From positions 186,001-250,000 of the forward strand of contig CAVZKY010000043.1 of the NCBI GenBank assembly GCA_963775825.1: a stretch of DNA of 64,000 nucleotides. The letters run 5' to 3'. Below, one piece after another: positions 47,540 to 56,546 of this stretch. Numbering within the stretch: the first letter of the stretch is position 1; each line of letters opens with the position of its first letter. The DNA is from Bog-532 sp963775825. Its GTDB lineage: Bacteria > Actinomycetota > Actinomycetes > Streptosporangiales > Streptosporangiaceae. Below the pieces are notes generated by a model. It was given only the letters and a program-made list of their open reading frames with translations. It was not told the DNA's origin and did not search any database. Both the position numbers and the translations under genes were made by a program.

Positions 47540-48316
47540 ATGCCCCGGCATTCCCCCCGGCACGACCGCGATGCGGGCGGTGCGCTCGACGTACTAGCTG
47601 CTAAGGCGGCCCTCCGCGAGGAGGTGTGGTCGGCCCTCACCGCCGCTCACGTGGCGCGCTTCCCCGGAGCGTCCGGGCGGATCCCGAACTTCACCGGCGC
47701 GGAGGCCGCCGCCGAGCGGCTGCGGGACCGGCCGGAATGGCGGCGGGCGAACGCCCTGAAGGCGAATCCCGACTCGGCGCAGCTGCCGGTACGGCAGCGG
47801 GCGCTCCAGGACGGCAAGATCGTGTACATGGCGGTCCCACGGCTGGCCGAGCCCGACCCGTTCTTCCTGCTCGATCCCGGCCGGCTGGCTGACCCGCCAC
47901 GCAAGGCCGCCTCGATCAGCGGCGCGTCCCGGTCGGCGCGCCGGGTGCCGGTGACGGACCTGGCCGAGGTCGGCCTGGTGGTCAGCGGCTGCGTCGCGGT
48001 CGGCCTGGACGGGGCCCGCCTCGGCAAGGGCGGCGGCTTCGCTGATCTCGAATACGCGCTGGCCAGCGCGGCCGGGCTGATCGGCACGGAAACGGTCGTC
48101 GTCACGACCGTGCACGAGCTTCAGGTGCGCCCGGCCGGCGCGATCCCGGTCACCGGCCACGACATCCCGGTCGACCTGGTGGTCACCCCGGAACGGGTGA
48201 TCGACTGCCGGCCCGGCCGTGGCCCGCGGCCCGACGCCGGCATCTGCTGGCCCGAGCTGACCGAGGAGAAGATCGCCGCGATCCCGCTGCTCTCGGCCCT
48301 CAGGCCGCCCGGCTGA
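47540..48316 (+). CDS. 5-formyltetrahydrofolate cyclo-ligase-family protein
   Basis: 258 residues, longer than the typical 180-200, so it belongs to the MTHFS-domain subgroup. The N-terminal helix ALREEVWSALTAAHVARFPG, LKANPDSAQLPVRQRALQDG, and VGLDGARLGKGGGFADLEYA carry the family's nucleotide-binding and glycine-rich loop. VTTVHELQV and PVDLVVTPERVIDC complete the core. Classical members turn 5-formyl-THF into methenyl-THF with ATP; longer ones have less certain roles. Confidence 0.82.
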   Translation: MPRHSPRHDRDAGGALDVLAAKAALREEVWSALTAAHVARFPGASGRIPNFTGAEAAAERLRDRPEWRRANALKANPDSAQLPVRQRALQDGKIVYMAVPRLAEPDPFFLLDPGRLADPPRKAASISGASRSARRVPVTDLAEVGLVVSGCVAVGLDGARLGKGGGFADLEYALASAAGLIGTETVVVTTVHELQVRPAGAIPVTGHDIPVDLVVTPERVIDCRPGRGPRPDAGICWPELTEEKIAAIPLLSALRPPG

Positions 48317-48442
48317 GCCGCCATCTCAGGCCGCGCCGCTGAGCGGTACCGAGAGCCTGCTTGACCGCGTCTTCACGAGGACGGTGACGTCCGGGTGGCC
48401 CGCACACCGCCCATTCCGCCCCGGTCATGTCCGAGGGACAAC

Positions 48443-48473
48443 GGCGGGCTCTGGTGCTGCGGGAGAGCCCGCC
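48443..48473. terminator. Hairpin between convergent genes
   Basis: GGCGGGCTCT / AGAGCCCGCC, a perfect 10-bp stem with an 11-base loop, lying between the convergent cyclo-ligase-like and deazaflavin-type genes. No U-tract on either side. Confidence 0.5.
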
Positions 48474-48552
48474 CGGGCAGCACCGGCACGTCACTGAACA
48501 TCCCGATGCATCCCGCCAGCAGGCCAGTTCTCAAGCAGGCTCAGAGAACCCC

Positions 48553-49011
48553 TCAGGCGGGGCTGGCGACGGTGAAGACCGGGTGATCCGGCGAGATCCG
48601 CCGCAGCTCGGCCTCGGAGGATTTGGGACCGACGCCGCCGAAGAACACGCCCACCTCGGCCTTCCACCGGGTGAGGTAGGCGCGCAGGATCGCGGGCTTG
48701 TCGTCGTCGGAGACCTCGGTGGCGGTGAACGGCTCCGCCCGACGACCGAGCCGCAGCTCACCTTGGTGGGAGACGCGCAGGTTGCGGACCCACTGGGTCT
48801 GGCCGCGCGGCGAGACGAGATACCGCTGGCCGTCGATGACGAGCAGGTTGACCGGGGTGGTGCGCCACTCCCCGCTCTTACGGCCCCGGACGGCGAGGAT
48901 CCGGGAGCCCAGAACGGGGACCCCCATCGAGGTAAGGCCGGCGATGGCCTTGTTGAACACGTTCCGGGTGAACCAGCCCGGCTCCTGGTAGTGGGGGGTC
49001 GGTGTGGTCAT
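48553..49011 (-). CDS. Deazaflavin (F420)-dependent nitroreductase-family protein
   Basis: 152 residues from MTTPTPHYQEPGWFTRNVFN behind AGGGAGA. The DDN-type split barrel is clear: LAVRGRKSGEWRTTPVNLLV, then RYLVSPRGQTQWVRNLR, with the RKSG and QTxWVRN residues that bind cofactor F420. Ddn-type proteins use F420H2 to reduce nitro compounds or quinones. The upstream region carries two matching operator-like palindromes (49057-49121), so it is probably under a TetR-type repressor that is not encoded here. Confidence 0.85.
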   Translation of the reverse strand: MTTPTPHYQEPGWFTRNVFNKAIAGLTSMGVPVLGSRILAVRGRKSGEWRTTPVNLLVIDGQRYLVSPRGQTQWVRNLRVSHQGELRLGRRAEPFTATEVSDDDKPAILRAYLTRWKAEVGVFFGGVGPKSSEAELRRISPDHPVFTVASPA

Positions 49012-49056
49012 GGCGGTCTCCCTGGGCTGCTCCGCTCCCGTCCGGCCATCCGGCTG

Positions 49057-49121
49057 AGAGCACTGCTCTGCATTAAGAGCAGTTAACACCCCCTTGGCGC
49101 ACGCAGTCAAGAGCACTGCTC
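49057..49121. promoter_or_regulatory. Two operator-like palindromes upstream of the nitroreductase gene
   Basis: GAGCACTGCTC occurs at 49058-49068 and 49111-49121, each with perfect arms around a central base; a half-site, AAGAGCAG, lies between. Spacing is 53 bases. No regulator gene adjoins, so the cognate repressor must be encoded elsewhere. Confidence 0.5.
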
Positions 49122-49269
49122 ACAAATATGACTGGCATTCACGCCTCGGCGGGCGGTGGCCAGGGCGAGCGGGCCGGAGGAACGGAAGGGCCCGCCGGTC
49201 AGAAGACCGGGATGATGCCGGGCCAGCGGCCGGGGGCAGGCGGGCCGCAGGAATGGGAGGCGCCGGCGG

Positions 49270-49761
49270 TCAGGTGACCGGGATGATGCGGGCCTGCGTG
49301 AGGCGGCCCGAGGTGACGGTGAGCAGGCCGATCGTGCCCTGCGGCTGGCGCCTGCGGTCGGTCGGCGATCCGGGGTTGAAGATGCGTATCCCCTCGCCGG
49401 ACCGATCGAGCGGGATATGGGAGTGGCCGAACACGACCAGCCCGGCACCGGGGAACCTCCGGCGCAGGCGCGCGATACGGCCGGGCGCCGGGCCGCTGTC
49501 GTGGATCATCGCCACGCTGAGCCCGTCGAGGTCCACCTCCAGGGTCTCCGGTGCGCCCCACGCGGCCACGTCCTGGCCATCGTTGTTGCCCAGCACGACG
49601 CGGACGGGCGCAAAGGCGGACAGTTCGTCGAGGACCCCCGTGGTGCATACGTCGCCGGCGTGCAGGATGAGGTCGGCGCCGCGCAGGTGCGCGGCCACCG
49701 CCGGAGGGCACGATCGCCAGCGGCGGGGCGCGTGCGTGTCCGACAGCGCGACGATGTTCAT
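49270..49761 (-). CDS. Metallophosphoesterase (YfcE/MJ0936-like)
   Basis: 163 residues from MNIVALSDTHAPRRW. The metal-ligand motifs are all visible: SDTH, HAGDVCT, LGNNDG and VFGHSHIP, with an IHDSGPA segment that takes the place of the usual HGH. This is the YfcE type of small phosphodiesterase, active in the cytoplasm on small phosphodiesters. It stands alone on the minus strand. The frame is open 15 residues further upstream, but the chosen start matches the family. Confidence 0.85.
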   Translation of the reverse strand: MNIVALSDTHAPRRWRSCPPAVAAHLRGADLILHAGDVCTTGVLDELSAFAPVRVVLGNNDGQDVAAWGAPETLEVDLDGLSVAMIHDSGPAPGRIARLRRRFPGAGLVVFGHSHIPLDRSGEGIRIFNPGSPTDRRRQPQGTIGLLTVTSGRLTQARIIPVT

Positions 49762-49897
49762 CCGGCCATCATCCCGTGCGGCCGACCGGGGCGGCCGCGG
49801 GGCCAATCAGGCCAGCCGGCACCCCATGCAGCCGGTCGGCACGGCCGCGGGGCCAGCCTGCCCGGTGAGCCAGCCGACGCTGAGCCGGGCAGGCGGT

Positions 49898-49969
49898 GAG
49901 CCGGGGGCCTAGCGAGCCGGGGGCCTAGCGAGCCGGGGCTTAGTGAGCCGGGGCTTAGTGAGCCGGGGG
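49898..49969. repeat. 17 to 18-bp tandem repeat, about four copies
   Basis: Units of GAGCCGGGGGCCTAGC, later GAGCCGGGGCTTAGT, repeat up to the stop codon of the following minus-strand gene. Confidence 0.75.
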
Positions 49970-50206
49970 TCAGACGCGGCGTGCGCTGCGCTCGTGGATG
50001 GCCGGCATCACCGAGGTAAGCGCGCCGCTCGCCTGATGGTGCGCTCGTCGCTCCTGTTCCGTGGCCTCGGCCCCGGCCATCGCGGTCGCGAGGCGGGCGG
50101 CGGACGACCGGCGACGGCGGGCCCGCTTTCTCGCCTTGAGGCTACGGTCGGCGGCTACAACTGCGATGACGAGCAGGACAACGACAAGAATGATGAGCGC
50201 AACCAT
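49970..50206 (-). CDS. Small single-pass membrane protein
   Basis: 78 residues. Residues 2-19 are a membrane segment (VALIILVVVLLVIAVVAA) followed by a very basic stretch (KARKRARRRRSS), so the rest faces the cytoplasm. The C-terminal part is helical with no recognised motif. Small proteins of this form are common in actinomycetes and unassigned. The 5' neighbour on the same strand is the NYN gene, 90 bases away. Confidence 0.5.
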   Translation of the reverse strand: MVALIILVVVLLVIAVVAADRSLKARKRARRRRSSAARLATAMAGAEATEQERRAHHQASGALTSVMPAIHERSARRV

Positions 50207-50296
50207 TAGCTTCTTTTGTGGAGAGTGAGGTTCCCGGGACTCTTCAATGCTACGTGCCGGACCTGCGTAACGGCCGCCACGGCGCGGCGATCCGCG

Positions 50297-50914
50297 TCAC
50301 AGCCGGGCCCGCAGCCACGACGGCCCGGCCACCTGGGCGCCGGCGGCCACGGACCGGCGGCGCAGTTCCCGGTCGGAGGTGACCACGATGCGGTGCCCCG
50401 GCCGGGACCGGGCCAGCCGGACGATCTCGTCGTCGCCGGAGCCGGGGGCGGACACCACCTGGACGGTCCCAAGGTCACGGGCCCGGTCCCCGGCCGTCCC
50501 CGGCCGTGCGGGCGGTGATCCGGGCGGCGGCGGCCTTGGCCGCGCCTTCCAGCACCAGGACCACCGCCACGGTCTGCGGGCCGTCCTGAGTGGCCTGCCG
50601 GGTGCCAGCCTGCCCGGCATCAGCCTGCCCGGTATCAGCCTGCCCTGAGCCTCGGCTTGCTCAGAGCCTGCCTGCCCGGTTCCGGTCTGTTCTGGGCCGG
50701 CCGAAGCAACGCCGTCCTCACCCGTAGCCAGCTGGGCCGCCGGGATACCCGCCGCCCCGCGCTCGGCCAGCCCGGCCAGTTCGTCGTACAGCCGGACCGC
50801 AGCCCCGGCCCGGTCCCGCCACCACCCGTCGGGGCGGGAGCCGACCACATTGGCGCCATCGACGATGAGGGTGAGGTCGGGCTCCGGGACACCGGCGCGA
50901 TCGCCTGCGGTCAT
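50297..50914 (-). CDS. NYN-domain (PIN-like) nuclease, probable compensating frameshifts
   Basis: About 205 residues from MTAGDRAGVPEPDL. The first part has the NYN start, LTLIVDGANVVGSRPDGWWR, and the last part VVSAPGSGDDEIVRLARSRP with VTSDRELRRR, where the acidic residues D-E and D bind metal. Between them the frame gives low-complexity sequence, while another frame gives a proper strand, VAVVLVLEGAAKAAAARI, over about 50510-50590. Two compensating indels would restore a continuous domain. Predicted RNase; the substrate is unknown. A repeat of PGRL type lies in the linker. Confidence 0.65.
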   Translation of the reverse strand: MTAGDRAGVPEPDLTLIVDGANVVGSRPDGWWRDRAGAAVRLYDELAGLAERGAAGIPAAQLATGEDGVASAGPEQTGTGQAGSEQAEAQGRLIPGRLMPGRLAPGRPLRTARRPWRWSWCWKARPRPPPPGSPPARPGTAGDRARDLGTVQVVSAPGSGDDEIVRLARSRPGHRIVVTSDRELRRRSVAAGAQVAGPSWLRARL

Positions 50915-51215
50915 GGCCCTCCTGTCCGGTGTGCTGGCCTGCTGGACCGACGGTAACTCCGGGGTGCTGGGCCTGCTGGACCGACGATAACGCGGTGCGG
51001 CGGGATGGGGGGACCCGGGGATTCCCGGGCCGCGAGGTCCGGACGGTGAACGGGCCAGCCACGTACTCGTTGTCGTTCGTCCCCGGCACGGCCGGGTTCG
51101 GCCCGCTGGCTCGGCTGGACGTGGTGGGGTGGAGGCGGCGGACGCGGCCGCGGCGGAGCTGGCGTGACCAGCTCCCGGCGGCGGCGGTGCCGTCCGCAAG
51201 TCAAGGTGACCGCAA

Positions 51216-51509
51216 TTATCCGGTCGCTTCATCGCCGGCGCTGGCCAGGAGGGCCAGGATCTCGCCGATGGTGCGTTCCCGGTTGTCGGTCTCGGGCAGC
51301 GGCAGGTGGGCCTGGATCTGGTAGCGGTTGCGGCGGCCGTCCTTTTGCTTGACGACGTACCCGGCCTGGGTGAGATCGCTGACGATGCCGTAAGCGGTGC
51401 GCTCGGTGACGCCCACTCTGGCGGCGATGTCACGCAGCCGTACGCCCGGGTCGTGGGCGATGCACAGCAGCACCCGAGCGTGGTTGGTCAGGAAGCTCCA
51501 GTCCGCCAC
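51216..51509 (-). CDS. Winged-helix transcriptional regulator, short
   Basis: 97 residues. The HTH is clear: LLCIAHDPGVRLRDIAARVGVTERTAYGIVSDLTQAGYVVKQ with a basic wing, KDGRRNRYQIQ. The end is a short helix. This looks like the small MarR/ArsR-type proteins that control a divergent gene. Divergent from the DUF4389 gene, with an ATTTC-CA-GAAAT palindrome at 51531-51542 between them, so it is the likely regulator of that gene. Confidence 0.78.
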   Translation of the reverse strand: MADWSFLTNHARVLLCIAHDPGVRLRDIAARVGVTERTAYGIVSDLTQAGYVVKQKDGRRNRYQIQAHLPLPETDNRERTIGEILALLASAGDEATG

Positions 51510-51670
51510 ACCCGTAAACTATCATAGATCATTTCCAGAAATCCATTGCTAGTTTTTGGCTGCGGGCTTAGCGTGAAGACAACCTGATGAGGCCGGCGAT
51601 CCGCCCGGCCGGCGCCCATCGTGTGCCGGTGCACGGATGTACCGTCCGCAGACACTAACGAGGAGAAAGC

Positions 51671-52408
51671 ATGGACCAGAACTACCCCGTACAGGTGCGA
51701 GCGCGCCTGGATGAGCCGTTGAGCCGCTGGCTGTGGCTGGTCAAGTGGCTGCTGGCGATCCCGCACTACATCGTGCTCTTTTTCTTGTGGATCGCGTTCG
51801 CCGTCGTTACCGTCATCGCGTTCTTCGCGATCTTGTTCACCGGGCGCTACCCCCGCGCGCTGTTCGGCTTCAATCTGGGGGTGCTGCGCTGGTCCTGGCG
51901 GGTCGGCTACTACACCTACAGCGCCCTGGGGACCGACCGCTACCCGCCGTTCAGCCTGGACGAGGAGCCGGACTACCCCGCGACGCTGGACATCGCCTAT
52001 CCGGAGCGGCTCTCCCGCGGCCTGGTCCTGGTCAAGTGGTGGCTGCTGGCGATCCCGCAGTACCTCATCGTCGCAGTGTTCACCGGCGGCGCCGCCTACA
52101 CGGCGACCGGGGCCTCGGGGAAAACGTGGCAGGTCGATGCCCTCTCCGGCGGCCTGATCGGGCTGCTCGTGTGCTTCGCGGCCATCACGCTGCTGTTCGC
52201 AGGCCGCTACCCGCGCGGGCTTTACAACTTCGTCATCGGCATGAACCGCTGGGTACTGCGGGTCATCGCCTACGCCGCCTTGATGACCGATGCCTACCCG
52301 CCGTTCCGGCTGGACCAGGGCGGGGCCGGCGTGCCCGCCCCCGCACCCGATGACCTTGCACCAGCATCGGCCGCTTCGGCCCCCACTCCGGCCGTACCGA
52401 TCAGCTGA
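51671..52408 (+). CDS. DUF4389 membrane protein
   Basis: 245 residues with AGGAG upstream. Two repeats of the DUF4389 pattern: LSRWLWLVKWLLAIPHYIVLFF and LSRGLVLVKWWLLAIPQYLI, each followed by a membrane segment, GRYPRALFGFNLGVLRWSWRV and GRYPRGLYNFVIGMNRWVLRV, and a TDxYPPF motif. Four or more membrane helices. The function is unknown. The end (residues 215-245) is Pro/Ala-rich. Probably controlled by the divergent winged-helix protein. Confidence 0.88.
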   Translation: MDQNYPVQVRARLDEPLSRWLWLVKWLLAIPHYIVLFFLWIAFAVVTVIAFFAILFTGRYPRALFGFNLGVLRWSWRVGYYTYSALGTDRYPPFSLDEEPDYPATLDIAYPERLSRGLVLVKWWLLAIPQYLIVAVFTGGAAYTATGASGKTWQVDALSGGLIGLLVCFAAITLLFAGRYPRGLYNFVIGMNRWVLRVIAYAALMTDAYPPFRLDQGGAGVPAPAPDDLAPASAASAPTPAVPIS

Positions 52409-52687
52409 GGGGCCCCGGCGCCCACACCAAATCGCCGTCGGGCCCGATGCATGGTCCTCCGCTGCCGGTAGGGGATCCAGGATCAAAGGCCCGTCGTGGT
52501 GTGCTCGCACCGCGGCGGGCCGCTCTGTCAGGGCATGGGTGGGCGGGCCTGGTGGCACATGAATGGCACAATGGGGGTTGCGCTGGCTTTGGCCGGCTTG
52601 CGGCGGCTTGGCTCCCAAACCACCGTTGACCTGCGTAGATTGCGCTGGCTTTCGCTAGCCTGCGCGTGCTTGGAGGTTCGCGAACGG

Positions 52688-54435
52688 ATGGCAGATGCGA
52701 TGCTGGGCGGGCAGATCACCAAACTGCGGCAGCGGCGGACCGCGCCGTTCATCCTGGAGCTGGACCTCACGCAGGGCATCTCGGAGGGGCCACCGGCCGA
52801 TCCAGTGGCGGCGCTGCTCGCCCGGCACAAGGCCCGGCTCGCCGATGTGCTCGACGGGCTGCGGCGGGCGCGGCAGGACGACCGGGTGAAGGCCGTTGTG
52901 GCCAAGGTCGGCGGCCAGCACATCGGCCTCGCCACGGTGCAGGAGTTGTGGGAGGCGATCAGCCAGTTCCGCGCCACGGGCAAGCCGACGTACGCGTGGG
53001 CCGAATCATTCGGCGAGTTCTCGCGCGGCAACCTGCCGTACTACCTGGCCACCGCGTTCGACCAGATCTACCTGCAGCCGTCCGGCAGCCTCGGCCTCAC
53101 CGGCATCGTGGTCGAGCAACTGTTCGTGCGCTCGGCGCTGGACAAGATCGGCGTGAACTTCGAGGCGGCCCAGCGGCAGGAATACAAGACCGCGGCGCAC
53201 CCGCTGACCGAGCGCGGCTTCACCGGGCCCGCCCGGGAGGAGTACGAGCATCTGGCCCGGTCCGTGGCCGACCAGCTGACCAGCGCGATCGCCGAACGGC
53301 GGGGGAAGACCCCGGCCGACGCCCGGGCCCTGCTCGACCGCGGCCCGTTCCTGCCTGGCCAGGCCCTGGACGAGGGGCTCGTCGACGCGGTGGGGTACCG
53401 CGACGAGGTCTACGCCGCCGTCCGTAAGCAGGCCGGTCCGGGCGCGGTCCTGCAGTCCATCGGGCGCTACCAGCGGACACACGCCCTGGCGCAGCGGGCC
53501 CGCAAGCTGCCGAGCCCCCGGGAACGCTACGTCGCCGTCATCTACGCCACCGGGCCGATCCGGCAGGGCCGGAGCAGCCGGGGCCCGCTGTCCGGATCGT
53601 CCATCGGCTCCGACACGCTCACGGCCGCCCTGCGCGCCGCGGCCGCCGACGAGCGGGCGCAAGCCATCCTGCTCCGGGTGAACAGCCCCGGCGGCTCGTC
53701 CACCGCGTCCGATTCCATCTGGCGGGAGGTCGTCCGGGCCCGCGCCGGGGGCAAGCCGGTGGTGGTGTCCATGGGCGACGTCGCGGCGTCCGGCGGGTAC
53801 TACATCGCCCTGGCCGCGGACGAGATCATCGCTCAGCCGGGCACGATCACCGGCTCGATCGGCGTGCTCACGGGCAAGCCTGTCGTCACCGACCTGCTCG
53901 CCCGGGCCGGCATCACGACCGACACGGTGGCCGAGGGCGCGCACGGCAGCATGTTCGCCCCCACCCACCCGTTCAGCGAGGACGAGTGGGCCATCGTCAA
54001 CAGCTGGCTGGACCACGTCTACGCCGACTTCACCAGCAAGGTGGCGGAGGGCCGCGGCATGTCGGCGGAGGAGGTCCAGGAGGTGGCCCGGGGCCGGGTC
54101 TGGACCGGCGCTGACGCCGTGCGCAACGGCCTGGCCGACCGGCTCGGCGGGATGGCAGTGGCGGCCGAAGCGGCCCGCCGCCGCGGCGGCCTGCCCGCGG
54201 ACGCCCCACTGCGCCTCTTCCCGCGGGCCACCCCGCTGGATCAGTTGCGGCTGCGCGAATCGAGCGACGACCGCGCCGCGCAGGCGGCGGCCGCCTGTCC
54301 GGGCTGCTGCCGGCGCTCGCGGCCGGGCTGGTGCCGGGCCTGGAGGCGTGGGGCCCGGCCTGGCGGCTGGCCGCGCACGCCGGCCTGCCGCCGTACGGGC
54401 CGCTGATGATGCCGGGCTACTGGAGAATCGATTGA
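52688..54435 (+). CDS. sppA: Signal peptide peptidase SppA, one frameshift at the C-terminus
   Basis: About 582 residues from MADAMLGGQITKLRQRR behind GGAGG. The two repeats of the 67K-type SppA are both present: AVVAKVGGQHIGLATVQELW with the N-terminal domain, and ILLRVNSPGGSSTASDSIWRE, with MGDVAASGGYYIALAADEI holding the catalytic Ser. No membrane anchor or signal peptide is seen, so it may be cytoplasmic. Near 54285 the frame changes and the true end (RLSGLLPALAAGLVPGL onward) runs to a TGA at 54435. That stop overlaps the next start, TTGA, as a translationally coupled pair. Confidence 0.85.
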
Positions 54436-55085
54436 CCGAACGGACCCCGGCACTTGCCCCGGCGGAAAGTGCCGGGGCGGGCGCCGCGACCGCCGCTCCG
54501 CCCGATTTCGCCGGCGCGCTGTCCGCGTACGCGGCCGGCGTCACGCTGGTCACGATCGCCGACGGACGTGATGACATCGGCACGACGGTGAGCGCGTTCT
54601 GCCCCGTGTCCCTGGAGCCGCCGCTGGTGCTCGTCTCGCTGCTCGCGACGTCCTACCCGGCCGAGTTGCTCGGCACCGGCCGGGATGACGAGGCCGGCCC
54701 GGATAACGGCGGGAGCCCGGCTGACGGCGGAGGCCCGGCTGACGGCGGGAGCCCGGCTGACGGCGGGGGCCCGGGCGGGGCGGCTGCGGGCCGGTTCGCC
54801 GTGTGCCTGCTGGCCGCGGGCCAGCGCATGCTGGCCGGCCGTTTCGCGGCCGCCGGACGGCCGAACGCCAGGCGGATGCTGGCCGAGGTCCCGCATCGCC
54901 GCGGCGCGGTGTCCGGCGCGCTGATCCCGGACGGCGGGCTGGCCGCGCTGGAATGCGAGGTCAGCCGGCGCATCCCGGCCGGGGACCACCTGGTGCTCAT
55001 CGCCCGGGTGCTCGCGGTGCCCTACCAGGCCCCGTCCGGCGATCCCCTGATCAGGTACCGGGGCCGCTATCCCGCCCTCGGCTGA
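54432..55085 (+). CDS. Flavin reductase-like (FMN-binding split barrel) protein
   Basis: 217 residues from a TTG overlapping the sppA stop. FAGALSAYAAGVTLVTIADG, TTVSAFCPVSLEPPLVLVSLL are the FMN-binding start of the family; RRMLAEVPHRRGAVSG and LECEVSRRIPAGDHLVLIARV complete the barrel. An insert (DNGGSPADGG repeats, about residues 90-115) separates two strands of the barrel. Such proteins reduce flavins for a partner monooxygenase, or are pyridoxamine oxidase relatives. No partner is nearby. Confidence 0.82.
   Translation: MTERTPALAPAESAGAGAATAAPPDFAGALSAYAAGVTLVTIADGRDDIGTTVSAFCPVSLEPPLVLVSLLATSYPAELLGTGRDDEAGPDNGGSPADGGGPADGGSPADGGGPGGAAAGRFAVCLLAAGQRMLAGRFAAAGRPNARRMLAEVPHRRGAVSGALIPDGGLAALECEVSRRIPAGDHLVLIARVLAVPYQAPSGDPLIRYRGRYPALG
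54697..54768. repeat. 18-bp tandem repeat, four copies, inside the flavin reductase gene
   Basis: Four units of GCCCGGCTGACGGCGGGA, 72 bp, encoding the PADGG blocks of an internal loop. Confidence 0.85.
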
Positions 55086-55182
55086 CCGGCCCGCACCGGA
55101 TGAGCCTCGCTGATCGGCGTGACGGTGCATGACACAACGATGTCGAACTCACCGTTGACCTGGCCGTCACCACGAAAGCAAG

Positions 55183-55524
55183 TCAGAACTGGAGCAGCTC
55201 ACGGACCTCGACGTAGCCGTAGGTAGGCAGCTTGTTCGCCCACTCGAGTGCGGCGTCCAGGTCCGGGAGGTCCATGATGTAGAACGCCTGGATCTGCCGC
55301 TCACCTTCGGCGAACGGCCGACGTTGCACCCCGTCGTTGACGGCGTGGCCAGCGATGGCGGTCTGCACCAGACGGGCGTTCGTCAACGCCGGCGTGAGCG
55401 CGCCGTTGAGCACGAACGCGCCCGCAGTCTTAACGTGCTCATCGAAGTCGGCCCAGGCCTGAAAGTCGCTCTCGTCACCGCTCGCGGCATCCGCGTCGGC
55501 CCACATCAGCATCAGGTAGCGCAT
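55183..55524 (-). CDS. YCII/DGPF-domain protein
   Basis: 113 residues. MRYLMLMWADADAAS at the start, then WADFDEHVKTAGAFVLNGAL, and RQIQAFYIMDLPDLDAALEWA are the DGPFAETKE/YCII pattern. Such proteins often pair with an ECF sigma factor; no sigma gene adjoins here. The function is unknown. It starts immediately inside a gap of about 140 bases before the DUF6247 gene, which runs the other way. Confidence 0.82.
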   Translation of the reverse strand: MRYLMLMWADADAASGDESDFQAWADFDEHVKTAGAFVLNGALTPALTNARLVQTAIAGHAVNDGVQRRPFAEGERQIQAFYIMDLPDLDAALEWANKLPTYGYVEVRELLQF

Positions 55525-55666
55525 GCCCGCATCGTAGGTGAGGGGTATGACATAAGCCGGGGCCGGTTCAGCAGATAAGTACAGCAGCTCTACCGTCCAG
55601 CATCGACCTCATATGACCGACAACGGCTAGTGGCACCCGCTCAGCGCTGGCCCGTACTATGACGCC

Positions 55667-55960
55667 ATGAGCGCCCAGCCCGCTGAGTATTACGAGGACC
55701 CGCTGGACCCGCAGCGGATCCGTCGGGAACTGCCCGACCGGGAATGCGCGAACTTCCTCGCCGCCTACCGGGCCGCCCTGGACGGTGCGCGAGATCCTGC
55801 CGGGTGGGGACATCTGCGGCGCATCCTGCGGCTCTGGAGCGGAATGGTGATCGCCACGAACCGGCCAGGCTTCTACGAGGCGCAGGAGGCAGCGCTGACC
55901 GGGACCGGCGGCGGGATGCTCCTGGACGACTACTTCCGGCTGCGTCACACCCAGGCGTGA
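55667..55960 (+). CDS. DUF6247 protein
   Basis: 97 residues. LDPQRIRRELPDRECANFLAAYRAALDGA and RRILRLWSGMVIATNRPGFYEAQEAA match the compact helical DUF6247 family of actinomycetes. Members are often encoded next to toxin-like genes; no toxin gene is adjacent here. The last residues (GGGMLLDDYFRLRHTQA) vary among relatives. Confidence 0.75.
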   Translation: MSAQPAEYYEDPLDPQRIRRELPDRECANFLAAYRAALDGARDPAGWGHLRRILRLWSGMVIATNRPGFYEAQEAALTGTGGGMLLDDYFRLRHTQA

Positions 55961-56021
55961 GCTACCGGCCGCACCCCGGCGGGGCGGGGCCCTCCCAGTG
56001 CGCGGCCGGGACGGGGCCTGG

Positions 56022-56453
56022 CTACACGAAATGCGCTTCGGCGTGATCGAGGTTCGCGTCCACCAGACGGTCGCAGGTCGGGCAGTACCAGCGGGCCTCG
56101 ATCGGGGTGCCGCACGCGGGGTGCCGGGGGGCGTGCGCCGCGTCGGTATGCCCGGCTCCCCACTGCGCCAGCAGGCGCAGCGCCCCAGCGAGATCCCTGC
56201 CCTCGGCCGTCAGCTCGTAGGCGGCCCGCGGCGGCCGCTCGGAATAAGGCCGGGCCACCAGCAGGGCTTCTCTTTCGAGCCGCTTGAGGCGCTCGGACAG
56301 GATGTTCGGCGCGATGCCGGGGACCTGGCCGAGCAGATCGTTGAACCGGCGCGGCCCTGGGAGCAGCGCCTCCACCACGAGCAGGGTCCACCGGTCACCC
56401 ACCCTGGCCAGCGCTTCCGCCAGCGGTGACGGGACGTTTTCCGGGGAGGTCAT
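56022..56453 (-). CDS. HxlR-family transcriptional regulator
   Basis: 143 residues. RVGDRWTLLVVEALLPGPRRFNDLLGQVPGIAPNILSERLKRLEREALL is a canonical HxlR winged helix, followed by RPPRAAYELTAEGRDLAGALRLLAQWG. The C-terminus has a CGTP ... CPTCDR pair that could bind a metal. Divergent from the HtrA-like gene, with a dyad and a GTTACTA repeat between them. It probably senses a small molecule or redox state. Confidence 0.88.
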   Translation of the reverse strand: MTSPENVPSPLAEALARVGDRWTLLVVEALLPGPRRFNDLLGQVPGIAPNILSERLKRLEREALLVARPYSERPPRAAYELTAEGRDLAGALRLLAQWGAGHTDAAHAPRHPACGTPIEARWYCPTCDRLVDANLDHAEAHFV

Positions 56454-56457
56454 GCCG

Positions 56458-56520
56458 TAAGCGTAACCGTTGGGCTTGACGCTTAGGTGGTCAGTAGTAA
56501 GTTACTAGTTACTAGTTACT
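56458..56520 (+). promoter_or_regulatory. Divergent promoter with operator-like repeats
   Basis: TAAGCG/CGCTTA arms at 56458-56463 and 56480-56485. The second arm overlaps a TTGACG (-35), and TAAGTT sits 16 bases on (-10) toward the HtrA-like gene. From 56501 the 8-base unit GTTACTA(G) repeats about three times just after it. Confidence 0.55.
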
Positions 56521-56546
56521 GCGGGCCCCTGAGAGGGGTGGGAACA

